A stretch of 64,000 nt of DNA from Bacillota bacterium (GTDB lineage: Bacteria; Bacillota; Sulfobacillia; DUSP01; JBFMCS01), in contig JBFMCS010000043.1 in the NCBI GenBank assembly GCA_040754315.1, forward strand, positions 16,212 through 80,211, read 5' to 3'. Every line of letters begins with the position of its first letter. Within the stretch, counting starts at the first letter, position 1. Below the pieces are notes generated by a model, which saw only the letters and a list, made by a program, of their open reading frames with translations, was not told the DNA's origin and searched no databases. This document shows, in pieces, positions 16,787-26,525 of this stretch. A program made the translations under genes and the position numbers.

Positions 16787-19294
16787 TCAAGTGCCTGCCC
16801 TCTTGGGCTGTTTTATCGTGTAGGCAGGTCTCACCCGGGCCCTTCTCAGGCCAGTCGCATTGGCCACCACGCTGACGGAACTGGCGGCCATGGCCATCTC
16901 CGCCACCACAGGATGGAGCAGGCCCATCACGGCGATGGGGATGGCCACCACATTGTAGGAAAAGGCCCAGGCCAGGTTCTCGCGGATCTTCCGGAATGTG
17001 CTCCTGGAAATGTTGATGGCTGAGACCACAGCTGTGAGGTCCCCCCGGACCAGGGTGATGTCAGAGGAGGCGATGGCTATGTCCGTGCCCGTCCCTATGG
17101 CGATGCCCACGTCAGCCTGGGCCAGCGCAGGGGCATCATTGATGCCGTCTCCCACCATAACGACCCGCCTGCCCTCTGCCTGGAGCCTCCGGACCTCAGA
17201 GGCCTTGTCCGCGGGGAGGACCTCGGCCAACACCCTCTTGACCCCCAGGCGCTTCGCCATGGCCCTGCTGGTACGCCAGTTATCTCCTGTGAGCATGACC
17301 GTCTCGAACCCCATCCTGTGCAACTCCTCCACGGCGTCCCTGGCATCCTCCTTGGGCGTGTCCGCCAGGGCGATGGCGCCCAGGGCCCGGGTTCCTGCAG
17401 CCACCAGGGTGACTGTCTTCCCCTCCTCCTCCAGAGCCCTGAGGCGGTCCTCGAGGTTCTGCACGTCCACGCCGGAATCCGTGAGAAAGGCCCGGGTGCC
17501 CAGGATCACGTCCTCCCCTTCAACTTTGGCCCTGACCCCTTTACCAGCAACCGCTAGGAACCCCTCCATCGCAGGCATCCTCAGGGAAGGGTCATCCTTG
17601 GCCTTGGCCACCACTGCCCGTCCCAGGGGGTGCTCGGAGCCCTGCTCGACCGCGGCTGCCAGGGCCAGCACCTCAGTCTCCGAAGTATCTGAGAATGCCA
17701 GGATGTCTGTTACCGAAGGCGTCCCACGGGTGAGGGTGCCTGTCTTGTCAAACACTATGGTCTTGGATTCCCGGAGGAGCTGGATAGCGGCACCGTGCCT
17801 TATGAGCACACCGTTCTCCGCGCCCAGCCCACTTCCCACCATGAGGGCGGTGGGAGTGGCCAAGCCCAGGGCGCAGGGGCAGGCTATGACAAGGACTGCC
17901 ACCGTAGCGCTGACCGCCAGCGTGACGGTGCCCAGGTCAGGCTGGACCCACGGGATTACTGGGGATGCGGCCTCCAGGATAAGACGCATCCGCTCCGGCA
18001 TGAGCAGCCAGAGGGCGCTGGTGGAGGCTGCCAGCACCAGTACCACCGGGACGAAAACCGCGGTTACCCTGTCGGCAAACTCCTGGACGGGGACCTTGGT
18101 GCCCTGTGCCTCCTCTACCAGCTTGATGACCTGAGCCAGGAAGGTGTCCTCTCCCACCTTGGCAGCCTTCACCCTGAGTAGGCCTTGCTGGTTGATGGTG
18201 GCACCGATAACCTCATCCCCAGGTCCCTTGGGCACTGGCAGGGATTCCCCGGTGGCCATGGACTCGTCCACTGTGCTTTCGCCCTCCAAGACCACACCGT
18301 CGGTAGGCACCTTCTCACCGGGTCGTACCAGCATCACGTCGCCCACGCAAACCTGGTCCACCGGTATGCTCACCTCTTGCCCTTCCACCAGCAAGGTGGC
18401 GGTCTGGGCCCTGAGTCTGAGCAGCTTCTTAATGGCCTCCGAGGCCCGTCCCTTGGCCCTCGCCTCGAAATAGCGGCCGGTGAGGTGGAATGCCATGATC
18501 ATCGACGCCACACCAGAGTAGTTGGCGATGGCCAACCAGAAAGACAAGGGTCCTGTGACAAAGGCCGCCAGGGTTCCCAGGGCGATGAGCACATCCATGT
18601 TGGCGCCCCCGTGGCTCACCGACTTGAAGGCCGACCTGTAGGTAAAAAGTCCCGGGCCGAACAGGACCGGTGATGCCAAGGCCACTATTCCCACGTTCAT
18701 GACATGGTGGCCGAAGGTAGCCACGTGAAAGAGCATTTCCGGCAGCATCCAGATGACGATGGGGATGGTGAAGCCCCATGCCCAGAGCATCCTCCTCCGG
18801 GCCCTCCCCAGCTGGGCCATGTCCACATCAATAGGGGTGCTCCCTGCCTCTTCATCCCTGGCCACCTTGTACCCGGCATTCTCGATGGCGCGGACAAGGC
18901 CGGACTCCCTGGTAACGGTTGGGTCAAAATCCACGGACACGCTGCCCATGGCGAAGTTGACGTCAGCCCTGTGCACCCCCGGGGTTTTCGCAAGCGACCT
19001 CTCGATGGCGCTGGCACAGCTGGCGCAGGTCATGTCCGTCACACGGAACACGGCTGAGGCGGTATCCTGTCTCACCTTGTACCCAGCACTGTCTACCACA
19101 CTTTGAAGGCGCTCCGGGCTGGTCCTCCCGGGTTCATATCTCACATAGGCCTTGGCCGTCGCGAAGTTCACCCTGGCTTCCAGCACCCCGGGGGCCTTTT
19201 TCAGCCTGGTCTCCAGGTTCTGGGCGCAGCTTGCGCACGACATGCCCTCAATGATGAAGGTCTGCTGGGCCTCCCCGTGTTCCACCTTTAACAC
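16787..19294 (-). CDS. copA: copper-translocating P1B-type ATPase
   Basis: An 835-residue P1B ATPase. Two N-terminal heavy-metal domains carry GMSCASC (C20, C23) and DMTCASC (C90, C93). Membrane helices follow from about 170. The phosphatase motif TGES is at about 348, the metal-transport motif CPC at 472-474, the phosphorylation site DKTGT at 516-520, the conserved HP in SEHPLG, and the hinge [12 protein letters not shown] near the C-terminus. CPC plus two CxxC domains is the Cu(I) export class. The start is GTG 19292-19294, with GAGGGG directly upstream. It follows the glutaredoxin and FTR-like genes on the same strand, suggesting a copper/thiol stress operon. Confidence 0.93.
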   Translation of the reverse strand: MLKVEHGEAQQTFIIEGMSCASCAQNLETRLKKAPGVLEARVNFATAKAYVRYEPGRTSPERLQSVVDSAGYKVRQDTASAVFRVTDMTCASCASAIERSLAKTPGVHRADVNFAMGSVSVDFDPTVTRESGLVRAIENAGYKVARDEEAGSTPIDVDMAQLGRARRRMLWAWGFTIPIVIWMLPEMLFHVATFGHHVMNVGIVALASPVLFGPGLFTYRSAFKSVSHGGANMDVLIALGTLAAFVTGPLSFWLAIANYSGVASMIMAFHLTGRYFEARAKGRASEAIKKLLRLRAQTATLLVEGQEVSIPVDQVCVGDVMLVRPGEKVPTDGVVLEGESTVDESMATGESLPVPKGPGDEVIGATINQQGLLRVKAAKVGEDTFLAQVIKLVEEAQGTKVPVQEFADRVTAVFVPVVLVLAASTSALWLLMPERMRLILEAASPVIPWVQPDLGTVTLAVSATVAVLVIACPCALGLATPTALMVGSGLGAENGVLIRHGAAIQLLRESKTIVFDKTGTLTRGTPSVTDILAFSDTSETEVLALAAAVEQGSEHPLGRAVVAKAKDDPSLRMPAMEGFLAVAGKGVRAKVEGEDVILGTRAFLTDSGVDVQNLEDRLRALEEEGKTVTLVAAGTRALGAIALADTPKEDARDAVEELHRMGFETVMLTGDNWRTSRAMAKRLGVKRVLAEVLPADKASEVRRLQAEGRRVVMVGDGINDAPALAQADVGIAIGTGTDIAIASSDITLVRGDLTAVVSAINISRSTFRKIRENLAWAFSYNVVAIPIAVMGLLHPVVAEMAMAASSVSVVANATGLRRARVRPAYTIKQPKRAGT

Positions 19295-19328
19295 CCCTCG
19301 CTATGACTTGACCCAGTCTCCTTGCCCT

Positions 19329-19733
19329 TTACTTGCCTGGCGGGAGGATAAACAGCCCGCAGCGACACTCTCCCTCTTTCCGTACCCAGTTCATCCTGGC
19401 TTCCCGGCAGGGGCACAGGTTCTCGGGCAAGTTGTCGAAACGGCAGGGACAGTAGAAGTCCCCGTAAGCCTTCCACTTCCCCATGAGTCCCTCCATGACG
19501 AGGACCATATTCTCATTGAACTCGTAGTTCCTGAGGCGGGCGAAGGCCTCCACCCTCTGGGTAATCTCCTCCAGGGGCTCCTGGATTGCCTTTTGGCTCC
19601 CTATCTCGGGGGATACTTCCAGGATCTCGATGAGTGCCCCGCATACGCTACATGTGACCATTGAGCCTTTCTCCAGAGGCTCTCTAGGCACGAAGTGGCT
19701 CCGGCAAACAGTACAGTACACCCTAGGCCTCAT
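19329..19733 (-). CDS. FTR catalytic-domain iron-sulfur protein with zinc ribbon
   Basis: A 134-residue protein. The N-terminus has two CxxC pairs (VYCTVCR and VTCSVCG) typical of a zinc ribbon or rubredoxin-like knuckle. The C-terminal half matches the ferredoxin-thioredoxin reductase catalytic chain: DFYCPCRFDNLPENLCPC and then ECRCGLFI, a CPC-x9-CPC-x13-CRC pattern. These cysteines hold a 4Fe-4S cluster beside a redox disulfide, used to pass ferredoxin electrons to a thioredoxin or glutaredoxin. It overlaps the glutaredoxin gene by about 11 bases, the likely partner. The middle CHC residue of plant enzymes is Arg here. Confidence 0.82.
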   Translation of the reverse strand: MRPRVYCTVCRSHFVPREPLEKGSMVTCSVCGALIEILEVSPEIGSQKAIQEPLEEITQRVEAFARLRNYEFNENMVLVMEGLMGKWKAYGDFYCPCRFDNLPENLCPCREARMNWVRKEGECRCGLFILPPGK

Positions 19734-19971
19734 CCTTGAGGGCCTCCACTATTCTCTCCGGCTGGTAGCCCTTGAACGCCCGGCCGCCCACCACAGTTAC
19801 AGGGAATACACGCTCCCCGGCCAGGCGGTCCACCTCTTTTAGCGCTGCCTTCTGGACCCCGGCCTCCGCGGTGTCCACATCGACGCACTCGTAGGCGATG
19901 TTCTTGAGGTCCAAGAACTGCTTGAGCTTCTTGCACCAGGGGCATGTGCTCAATGCGTATACCTTGACCAT
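19723..19971 (-). CDS. glutaredoxin-like thiol protein
   Basis: An 82-residue thioredoxin-fold protein with the active site STCPWCKKLKQFL, the strand AYECVDVDTAE, the cis-proline region RVFPVTVVGG and a final amphipathic helix. CPWC is seen in small glutaredoxins (NrdH-like) that need no glutathione. With the downstream FTR-like gene it can form a ferredoxin-driven dithiol relay, which would suit an anaerobe without glutathione; this is inference. First gene of the minus-strand unit ending with copA. Confidence 0.85.
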   Translation of the reverse strand: MVKVYALSTCPWCKKLKQFLDLKNIAYECVDVDTAEAGVQKAALKEVDRLAGERVFPVTVVGGRAFKGYQPERIVEALKDEA

Positions 19972-20031
19972 ATTGTCTCCCTCCGGTGACCGTGGCTTCT
20001 CCCAAGGCCACGATGGGTTAGGGATTAGTTC

Positions 20032-20046
20032 TCCATTAATAATGGA
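20032..20046. promoter_or_regulatory. perfect 15-bp palindrome upstream of grx-FTR-copA
   Basis: TCCATTA-A-TAATGGA, an AT-rich perfect dyad in GC-rich DNA about 60 bases upstream of the glutaredoxin start. The position fits an operator for the redox/copper operon. It does not match the GC-rich CsoR consensus I know, so the regulator is unknown. Confidence 0.35.
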
Positions 20047-20105
20047 TTTCCCTTGAGGGGAGGATGAGTTCCCCAGGGGTTTTTCTCAAGTGGCCGTACC
20101 TCCAG

Positions 20106-20126
20106 AGGGAACAGGGGGTGTCCCCT
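20106..20126 (-). terminator. hairpin downstream of D,D-carboxypeptidase gene
   Basis: An 8-bp stem (AGGGGACA with TGTTCCCT on the minus strand, one G-U pair) with a 5-base loop, just past the 3' end of the gene at 20140. There is no U tract, so it may be a weak terminator or an RNA-stability hairpin. Confidence 0.35.
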
Positions 20127-20139
20127 CCATCCAGTCCCA

Positions 20140-21348
20140 TCAGGATCTGGTGATCCTGATCCTCCCGAAGAACTGCCTCAAGGTGTCCATGAGTACCTTG
20201 AAGAACCCGCCCCTGGGCACCCCGGTCTCAGCCACTACGGGGACGCGGGATACCTCCTGGCCATCCCGGCTTATTACCAGCTCGCCCAGCCTTTGTCCCT
20301 TTTCAACCGGTGCCTGGACCGAGTCTTGCAGTACAAGTTCCCGCTGGGTCTTTACCCCCTGCCTCAGGGTAACCAGTCCATCTGTAGCCACGACTGCCCG
20401 GACCTCGTTCTCCCGGCCCTTCCAAACCTTCACCTCTCCAACGGGTTCCCCGGCAGTGGCCACCCGAGCTGAGGAGAAGTTAGCAAAGCCAAAGTCCAGA
20501 ATGCGAGCGACCTCTTGGGCCCTGCGCGCCTCACCCTCCGGGATGCTCTCCCCAGGCACCCCCAGGACCACGCCTAAGAAGCGGGTTTCTCCCCGCCTTG
20601 CCGTGACCAGCATGTTGAAACCAGCGGCCTCGATGTAGCCGGTCTTCAACCCGTCCACCCCATCGTAGGACCACAGCAGGAGGTTCCTGTTTTGCTGGGT
20701 AATGGGGGTTTCGCCCGGGGCTCCGTAGGTAAACTCCCTGGTGGAGTGGAGGTCAAGAGCTTCAGGGTGGTCTTGCACGTAGTGGGAGGCCAGGAGGGCC
20801 ATGTCCCTTGCGGTGGTGATGTTCTCGTCCGAGAGTCCATGGGGATCAACAGCCCTGGTGTTCTTCATTCCCAGGTCTTCTGCCTTCTCGTTCATGCGGG
20901 CCACAAAGGCCTCAACGCTTCCCTCAAGATACTCTGCCGCGGCCACGCAGGCGTCGTTGCCGGAGGCGACTATGATGCCATCGATGAGGTCTCCCAGCGG
21001 CACCTGGGTGCCAGCCCGGATGAACATCTTGGAACCCCCGGTTCTCCAGGCCCTCTCCGACACCGTGACACCCTGGTCCAGGCTGGCACTGCCCTCCTCT
21101 ACGGCCTCCCAGATAAGCTTCAGGGTGAGCAGTTTAATGAGGCTTGCGGGCACCCTGGGTTCGTCCGGGTTCTTCACCAGGACGTATTCACCCGTAGTAT
21201 GGTCCACCAGTACTACCGACTGGGCCTCTATCTCTGGGGGCTCGCCCCCCAGGGGTGCCTTGGTGTCCCCGGCCGACACGGCCAGGCATGGATTGGGAAA
21301 GAGGCTCATCCCCAAGATGACCAGCGCTGAAAGCAGCAGGCGTTTCAT
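20140..21348 (-). CDS. D-alanyl-D-alanine carboxypeptidase (PBP5 family)
   Basis: A 402-residue serine peptidase that trims the terminal D-Ala of peptidoglycan stem peptides outside the membrane. A signal peptide is evident (KRLLLSALVILGMSLF, cleavage near residue 24). The three active-site motifs are present: SLIK (S69, K72), SGN (129-131) and KTG (235-237). The C-terminal beta domain ends in an amphipathic tail (LMDTLRQFFGRIRI) that would anchor it to the membrane, as in DacA/DacF. Bacillota have several paralogues and the sequence alone does not tell vegetative from sporulation-specific forms. Monocistronic by spacing. Confidence 0.92.
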   Translation of the reverse strand: MKRLLLSALVILGMSLFPNPCLAVSAGDTKAPLGGEPPEIEAQSVVLVDHTTGEYVLVKNPDEPRVPASLIKLLTLKLIWEAVEEGSASLDQGVTVSERAWRTGGSKMFIRAGTQVPLGDLIDGIIVASGNDACVAAAEYLEGSVEAFVARMNEKAEDLGMKNTRAVDPHGLSDENITTARDMALLASHYVQDHPEALDLHSTREFTYGAPGETPITQQNRNLLLWSYDGVDGLKTGYIEAAGFNMLVTARRGETRFLGVVLGVPGESIPEGEARRAQEVARILDFGFANFSSARVATAGEPVGEVKVWKGRENEVRAVVATDGLVTLRQGVKTQRELVLQDSVQAPVEKGQRLGELVISRDGQEVSRVPVVAETGVPRGGFFKVLMDTLRQFFGRIRITRS

Positions 21349-22266
21349 ATCGCGTAAGATCCCCTTTTCCCTTGGTATCTATCCGCCATTACGGTGGCGC
21401 GCTCCACTTAAGAGTGTAGTTGGACGGGCGGCCAAGGTCAACAGTGCCGGGCAAAGGAACAAGGTTTCCTGGGGCCCTTCCCAAGCTCATATCCGTTATC
21501 ATAGACTGGACCGGTGCCCCCGGGGTTCCCTACGCCAGGCTTGCGCCGGACCTCCGGGTGGGGGGATGTCCATGGTAGCACGACCAGCGGGGGTGAGGCA
21601 GTGGGCAAGATCGACCCTCAGGAATGAGATGCGCGAGTTCTGTCACGTGCCGGGTAGCAAGGCGGTGATGGCAGACGTTCCCCGCTAGCACGTCACAGTA
21701 CGCCCGGCGACAACTTCCACTGCCTCTCGCCCGTCTTGACACCGAATTCACGATGCCTCAAGAACCGATCCTGCCTGTTTACATCACTTCTACAACTCAA
21801 TTCTCCTCTTGGGTGCCGGAATACGTGTCACAACGAAACCAGGTTACGATTAATAGAGCAGCGCGGGTGCGCCTACCCGCTGGAGGGTGTGAGGTAGCTG
21901 GTGTGCTGCAGTACAACCCCCACTGCTTCCAGGCCCAGGAAGAAAACCCAGTGGACTCGCCTGGGGCCAAGGCTTCGCTCCCTCAAGGCCAAGACCTGGG
22001 CGAGACGATGGAGCCCCAGGGTGGTCTTAAGGGCTGAGGCCGCCAGGGCGTCAAAGTGTTAAGAAGGGCCTTTGCCACGTCACCGTCCCATCTTGATCAA
22101 GGCCGAAGCCGCTGCTGCCAGGAGCGAAGGTCCTGGGCGGGCCGCCCTGTTCCTGTCGCCCTGGCCAACCCGGCCCTTGATGGCGACTCCCCCAGGGAGG
22201 AGTCGGGTGCCCCGCATGGAAGATTGATGGGATGTCTCGCGAAGATGGTGAAGGAGTGGTGCGCCA
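21349..22266. other. 920-bp region with no recognised gene
   Basis: Lies between two divergent genes and should contain both promoters. Short open frames exist on both strands, but none shows a recognisable domain or a good ribosome site. No tRNA, riboswitch or repeat was recognised. Confidence 0.45.
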
Positions 22267-23385
22267 TTGGAGATAGAGCAGTTTAAGGTTGAAAGATGGT
22301 TGAACGCCTACGAGCTGGATGCCCGCTACAACCTGGCGGAGACCGACGCGAAGCCCTTCAGCCTGGAGGAGCTCCTCTCGCTCGGGGACAAGGAGGCCCT
22401 CACACAGGAGCTCATGGACCTGAAACTCGGGTATAACCCCACCACGGGTTCCAGAGCCCTTCGTTCCATCATCGCCGGGAGGTACCGGGGGGTTGACCCC
22501 GGTGAGGTCCTGGTGACAGTGGGGGCCATCGAGGCGGACTGCCACATAGCCAACGTGCTGGTGAAGCCAGGAGACACCGTCATCGTGCAGTTCCCTGCCT
22601 ACCAGGTGCTCGTGGCCAAGGCCCGGGGCGCCACGGTGAAGTTCTGGGACCTCCGGATGGAGGAGGGCTACAGGCCCAACCTCGAGGCGCTTCGTTGCCT
22701 TATCGACCGGCGCACCAAGCTGGTTGTGGTGAACAATCCCCACAACCCCACGGGTGCAGTCCTCTCCCAGGACGACATGCGCACCATACTGGGATGGGCC
22801 CAGGAGGAAGGCTTCTGGGTGCTCTCGGATGAGGTCTACCACGGGCTGGCTTTCGAAGAGGGAGTGGTGGCGGAACCCGCCCGGAACCTCAGCCACAGGG
22901 CCATCAGCGTGGGGAGCATGTCCAAGACCTTCGGCCTCTCCGGCCTGCGGTTAGGCTGGATGGCGGGGCCCAGGGAGATCCTGGAAGCCTGCTGGGCATG
23001 GAAGGACTACACATCCATAAGCAACTCCCCCGTCTCTGACTTCCTGGCCCGGCTGGCCCTGAGGGAGTCCGGGAGGGTGTGGGAACGGAACCTCAAGATA
23101 GCCAGGGAAAACCTCGAGGTGCTGGAGGGCTGGTTTGACCGGATGAGCAGGTTTGTCTCCTACACGAAACCCAGGGCGGGCCTGGTATGCTTCCCAAAGT
23201 TTACCCTGCCCGTAGGCACTGAGGAATTCTGTCTCCGGGCCTACCACGAAAGGGGTGTGCTCCTAGTCCCAGGCGAGTGTTTCGATGTGCCTGGGCACAT
23301 CCGTTTCGGTTTTGGAGGGGATCCAGGTACCTTCAGCCGGGGGCTGGAGGAACTTGGCGCGGTGATGAGCGAGATCCAGGACTAG
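22267..23385 (+). CDS. PLP-dependent aminotransferase, class I/II
   Basis: A 372-residue fold-type I PLP enzyme. YNPTTGSRALRSIIA at the N-terminus, VVNNPHNPTGAVLS (the PLP-ring Asn), VLSDEVYHGLAF (Asp to the pyridine nitrogen), SVGSMSKTFGLSGLRLGW (Schiff-base Lys) and HIRFGFGG (the carboxylate Arg) all lie in the expected order. Substrate cannot be read from the sequence; it resembles the aspartate/aromatic or capreomycidine-synthase-like groups. Translation starts at TTG 22267 with GGAG upstream. It stands alone, with no pathway neighbours to help. Confidence 0.85.
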   Translation: MEIEQFKVERWLNAYELDARYNLAETDAKPFSLEELLSLGDKEALTQELMDLKLGYNPTTGSRALRSIIAGRYRGVDPGEVLVTVGAIEADCHIANVLVKPGDTVIVQFPAYQVLVAKARGATVKFWDLRMEEGYRPNLEALRCLIDRRTKLVVVNNPHNPTGAVLSQDDMRTILGWAQEEGFWVLSDEVYHGLAFEEGVVAEPARNLSHRAISVGSMSKTFGLSGLRLGWMAGPREILEACWAWKDYTSISNSPVSDFLARLALRESGRVWERNLKIARENLEVLEGWFDRMSRFVSYTKPRAGLVCFPKFTLPVGTEEFCLRAYHERGVLLVPGECFDVPGHIRFGFGGDPGTFSRGLEELGAVMSEIQD

Positions 23386-23504
23386 TCGCAGCGATGGCCT
23401 GGCCGCAGAGCATACCCCGGGGCCAGCGCTTCCCCGCTTTCGGGAACACTCCCCACTCAGGCTTCGTCACTCCCCTGTGAAAGACCAAAACGTTCTGGAG
23501 GGTG

Positions 23505-24746
23505 ATGAGAGTGGCCAGGCGAATCCTAGCCATAATTGCCATCTACCTGGCAACCTGCGTTGCCTGGATGGCTCTGGCGGTTCTGACTGAACACAGGACC
23601 CACTCTACCCAGGAAGAACTCCGCACGCAGGTGGCGGACCTCTACGGCGAGGAGCACCACACCATGGCCCCTGAGGTGTACTACGAGGCGGCCCGGACCA
23701 TCGTGGACGACTCCGCCAACTCCCCAGGGGATATGGCTCGGGGCTGGAATGAGAAGGTAGTCCACTCTAGCCGGGTGACCGTGGTGCCCGAGAGTAGCGA
23801 CATCCTGGTCAACCTCGAACTCGACCAGCGCAGGAAGGGTCTCCTGTGGTACAGCACCTACAGGGTGGGTTTTCACGGAGACTACCTCATCAAGAACAAC
23901 ACCAGTGAACGCAGGGAATACGTCATAGGGTTCACCTTCCCTACGACCCAGGCCATCTATGACAACTTCGTGTTCAGGGTTGGCCACCAAGACGTGGCCC
24001 TGGAGGGGCTGGAGGAGGGGGTCCTATCCTCCCGGGTGCCCCTGGCGCCCGGCGAGGAGAAGGCCTTTACCATAGGGTACGATTCCCGGGGCCTGAACAG
24101 GTGGCTGTACGTGCCGGGGCGTGGGGTGAGCCAGGTGAAGGACTTCACCCTCACAATGGTTACGGACTTCAAGGCCATTGACTTCCCCCCGGGAACCATC
24201 TCCCCGACATCCAAGGCCCCTGTGGGGGATGGTTGGGAACTGGTGTGGCGGCACGATAACCTCATATCCGGGTTCACGCTGGGCATCAAGATGCCCTCCC
24301 GGATCAATCCTGGCCCCCTGGCCAGCCAGATCACGCTCTTCGCCCCCGTATCCCTCCTGTTCTTCTTCTTCGTCATCTTTATCCTCAGTGTCCTCCGGGA
24401 CATAAAGATCCACCCCATGAACTACTTCTTCCTGGCCGCTGCCTTCTTCTCCTTTCACCTCTTATTTGCGTACCTTGCAGACCACATGGATGTGCACCTT
24501 GCCTTCGCCATTTCCTCTGCGGTGTCCGTGGCCCTGGTGGTCTCCTACCTGAGGCTCGTGGTGGGGCCCAGGTTTGCCTTCAGGGAGGCTGCGATTGCCC
24601 AGCTGGTCTACCTGGTGCTCTTCTCCTATGCTCACTTTTTTAAAGGGTTCACCGGGCTTTGTGTGACCGTGGGCTCCATCCTGACACTGGCTGCCCTCAT
24701 GCAGTTCACCGGTAGGATCGACTGGGAGGAGAGGTTCCGTCGCTGA
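23505..24746 (+). CDS. CreD-like inner membrane protein
   Basis: A membrane protein of about 413 residues. One helix at the N-terminus (RRILAIIAIYLATCVAWMAL) is followed by a large extracytoplasmic beta-rich region to about residue 270. About five helices then end in the block MQFTGRIDWEERF. The segments KIHPMNYFFLAAAFFSFHLL and FTGRIDW match the C-terminal part of CreD proteins. CreD is linked to envelope stress in enterobacteria; its biochemical role is unknown. The GGAGGG site at 23497-23502 sits close to ATG 23505; GTG 23511 is an alternative start. No CreBC two-component genes are nearby. Confidence 0.7.
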   Translation: MRVARRILAIIAIYLATCVAWMALAVLTEHRTHSTQEELRTQVADLYGEEHHTMAPEVYYEAARTIVDDSANSPGDMARGWNEKVVHSSRVTVVPESSDILVNLELDQRRKGLLWYSTYRVGFHGDYLIKNNTSERREYVIGFTFPTTQAIYDNFVFRVGHQDVALEGLEEGVLSSRVPLAPGEEKAFTIGYDSRGLNRWLYVPGRGVSQVKDFTLTMVTDFKAIDFPPGTISPTSKAPVGDGWELVWRHDNLISGFTLGIKMPSRINPGPLASQITLFAPVSLLFFFFVIFILSVLRDIKIHPMNYFFLAAAFFSFHLLFAYLADHMDVHLAFAISSAVSVALVVSYLRLVVGPRFAFREAAIAQLVYLVLFSYAHFFKGFTGLCVTVGSILTLAALMQFTGRIDWEERFRR

Positions 24747-24900
24747 AGGCCCCGGTAGCTCCCTTGCGAAGGCGTCCCCGCCAGGAGTGTCCATCACTGA
24801 CGGGGGATGCCTCATTGTGGTAGAATTAGGGCGTGCCCCCCGGTCCCTGGGGCCGGGGGCGGTAAGAAGCCTGCCCTCGGCAAGGAGGTATTGCCTTAAC

Positions 24901-26076
24901 ATGTTCTGCAGGATCACGTACAGGCTACTCGTCGCCTTGGTCCTAGCCTTCTTGGCTCTCACCCTGAGCGCCACGGGGGTCTTCGCCGCTGAACTGAGAA
25001 CCGGGGAGATTGTGGAGGTGGCCCCCGGAGAGGTAATCCAGGATGACCTCTATGCCTTCGGTACTCAGGTCGTGGTGCGGGGAAGGGTAGAGGGAGACGT
25101 GGTGGCAGCTGGCAGGAGCGTGGTTCTGGACGGGGCCGTGACCGGTGCTGTGTGGGCCGCCGGGGATTCGGTTCATGTGGGTGGTAGTGTTGGCAGGTCC
25201 GTGAGGGTGGCGGGCCGGGAGGCATCAGTGGGAGGCGAGGTGGGCCGGGATGTCCTCATGGCTGCCAATGACGCGAGGTTCGAAGGGGAGGCCGGGGGCG
25301 ATCTCTGGGCTGGAGCCTCCACTTTGTTCTCATCCGGGAGTGTTGGTGGTGAGGTTCTGGGCTCCGCGGCCACGATAGTCCTGAGCGGACCCGTAGGGGA
25401 GGACGTCACAGTCCGGGTGGAGAACCTGCGCCTGCTCCCGGGAGCCAGGGTGGGCGGCCGGGTTACCTACGAGTCCGAGAAGGTTGCCTTCATTGACCCC
25501 AGCGTTGAGGTGCAAAAAGGCGTAACCGCGGTGATGCCCAGGGTTCCGTCCAAGGTGCCGCCCCTGGTCTCAGAGCGGGGACGCATAATCTCCCTCTTGG
25601 GTCTTTCCCTGGTGGGGACCCTGCTGGCCCTGGCCTCCCCCCGGAGTGTCGCCAGCATTTCCTCCCGGATCAGCGAGAGACCCTGGGCAACCCTGGGGTA
25701 CGGGGTGCTCGCGCTCATCGCGGTACCCATCGCAGGCTTCATACTGGGCATAACCCTGGTGGGGCTGCCCCTGGGGATCCTTTCCATAGTGGCATACGGC
25801 GCCGCCATGTATCTAGCCCCGGTGTTTGCGGGGCACTTCATCGGGGAGAAGGTCTTTTGCCGGGTTGGCAGGAACCCTCACCCAGCGTGGGCTGTGATCC
25901 TTGGCCTTCTCATCCTAGCAGTGGTGGGCCGCGTGCCTGTCCTGGGGTTCCTGGTGAAGCTGGCTGTGATAGTCTGGGTTCTGGGATCGCTGGCCCTCTC
26001 CGTCTTCTCCAGGGGAAGGACCGCGGTCCCTGCCATGCAGGGCCCTGGGGATGCCAGCCGGCCCTCGGGGGAGTAG
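24901..26076 (+). CDS. secreted bactofilin-like beta-repeat membrane protein
   Basis: A 391-residue protein. The signal peptide is LLVALVLAFLALTLSATGVFA. The next 160 residues are short repeats rich in Gly and Val (VRGRVEGDVVAAGRSVVLDG and similar), the pattern of polymer-forming bactofilin beta-helices. A linker and three to four C-terminal membrane helices follow (IAGFILGITLVGLPLGILSI among them). The start at 24901 has AAGGAGG 14 bases upstream and leaves a clean signal peptide. The likely role is a membrane-anchored scaffold in the envelope; the partner is unknown. It ends 6 bases before acpS. Confidence 0.75.
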   Translation: MFCRITYRLLVALVLAFLALTLSATGVFAAELRTGEIVEVAPGEVIQDDLYAFGTQVVVRGRVEGDVVAAGRSVVLDGAVTGAVWAAGDSVHVGGSVGRSVRVAGREASVGGEVGRDVLMAANDARFEGEAGGDLWAGASTLFSSGSVGGEVLGSAATIVLSGPVGEDVTVRVENLRLLPGARVGGRVTYESEKVAFIDPSVEVQKGVTAVMPRVPSKVPPLVSERGRIISLLGLSLVGTLLALASPRSVASISSRISERPWATLGYGVLALIAVPIAGFILGITLVGLPLGILSIVAYGAAMYLAPVFAGHFIGEKVFCRVGRNPHPAWAVILGLLILAVVGRVPVLGFLVKLAVIVWVLGSLALSVFSRGRTAVPAMQGPGDASRPSGE

Positions 26077-26082
26077 GCGGCC

Positions 26083-26472
26083 ATGGAGCTCCTGGGAGCC
26101 GGCATTGACCTGGTGAGGGTCACCCGGGTGGAGAGGATGATCTCACGCTGGGGTGACCGGTTCCTGAACAGGGTTTTCACACCCCTGGAGCTCTCACAGG
26201 CCCAGGGTGCTCATGCCGCCCGGCGCCTGGCAGGAAGGCTTGCTGTGAAGGAGGCTGCCCTGAAGGCCATGGGCACTGGCCTTCGAGCCTGCCGCTGGAT
26301 TCACATGGAGGTCACCAATGACCCCTTGGGCAGGCCGCTCCTGGCCCTCAACGGGGAACTCGAGGAAACCGCTGGAAACCGGGGAATCTCATCCTTCCTG
26401 GTGAGTGTCACCCATGAGGGCGATCTTGCCGTGGCCCAGGTGCTGGCCGTGGGCTGGCGCCTCCCTGGCTAG
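26083..26472 (+). CDS. acpS: holo-[acyl-carrier-protein] synthase
   Basis: A 129-residue 4'-phosphopantetheinyl transferase that moves phosphopantetheine from CoA to apo-ACP. GAGIDLVRVTRVE carries the Mg-binding Asp, LAGRLAVKEAALKAMGTG the Glu and Lys of the active site, and FLVSVTHEGDLAVAQVLA the C-terminal strand. The length is typical for AcpS. It starts 6 bases after the bactofilin-like gene. It ends in TAG, with a strong hairpin just after. Confidence 0.92.
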   Translation: MELLGAGIDLVRVTRVERMISRWGDRFLNRVFTPLELSQAQGAHAARRLAGRLAVKEAALKAMGTGLRACRWIHMEVTNDPLGRPLLALNGELEETAGNRGISSFLVSVTHEGDLAVAQVLAVGWRLPG

Positions 26473-26482
26473 GTAGGCCCGA

Positions 26483-26504
26483 GCCGCGGGAGAGATCCCG
26501 CGGC
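26483..26504. terminator. bidirectional hairpin between acpS and cysE
   Basis: A perfect 9-bp stem (GCCGCGGGA / TCCCGCGGC) with a GAGA loop, between convergent genes. There is no strong T tract on either side, so efficiency is uncertain. Confidence 0.55.
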
Positions 26505-26525
26505 CCGGATTGATCCCCCAGGATT

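Noticed and set aside
20140..21688. Long plus-strand frames opposite the D,D-carboxypeptidase
   Set aside because: They are antisense shadows in GC-rich DNA without motifs.
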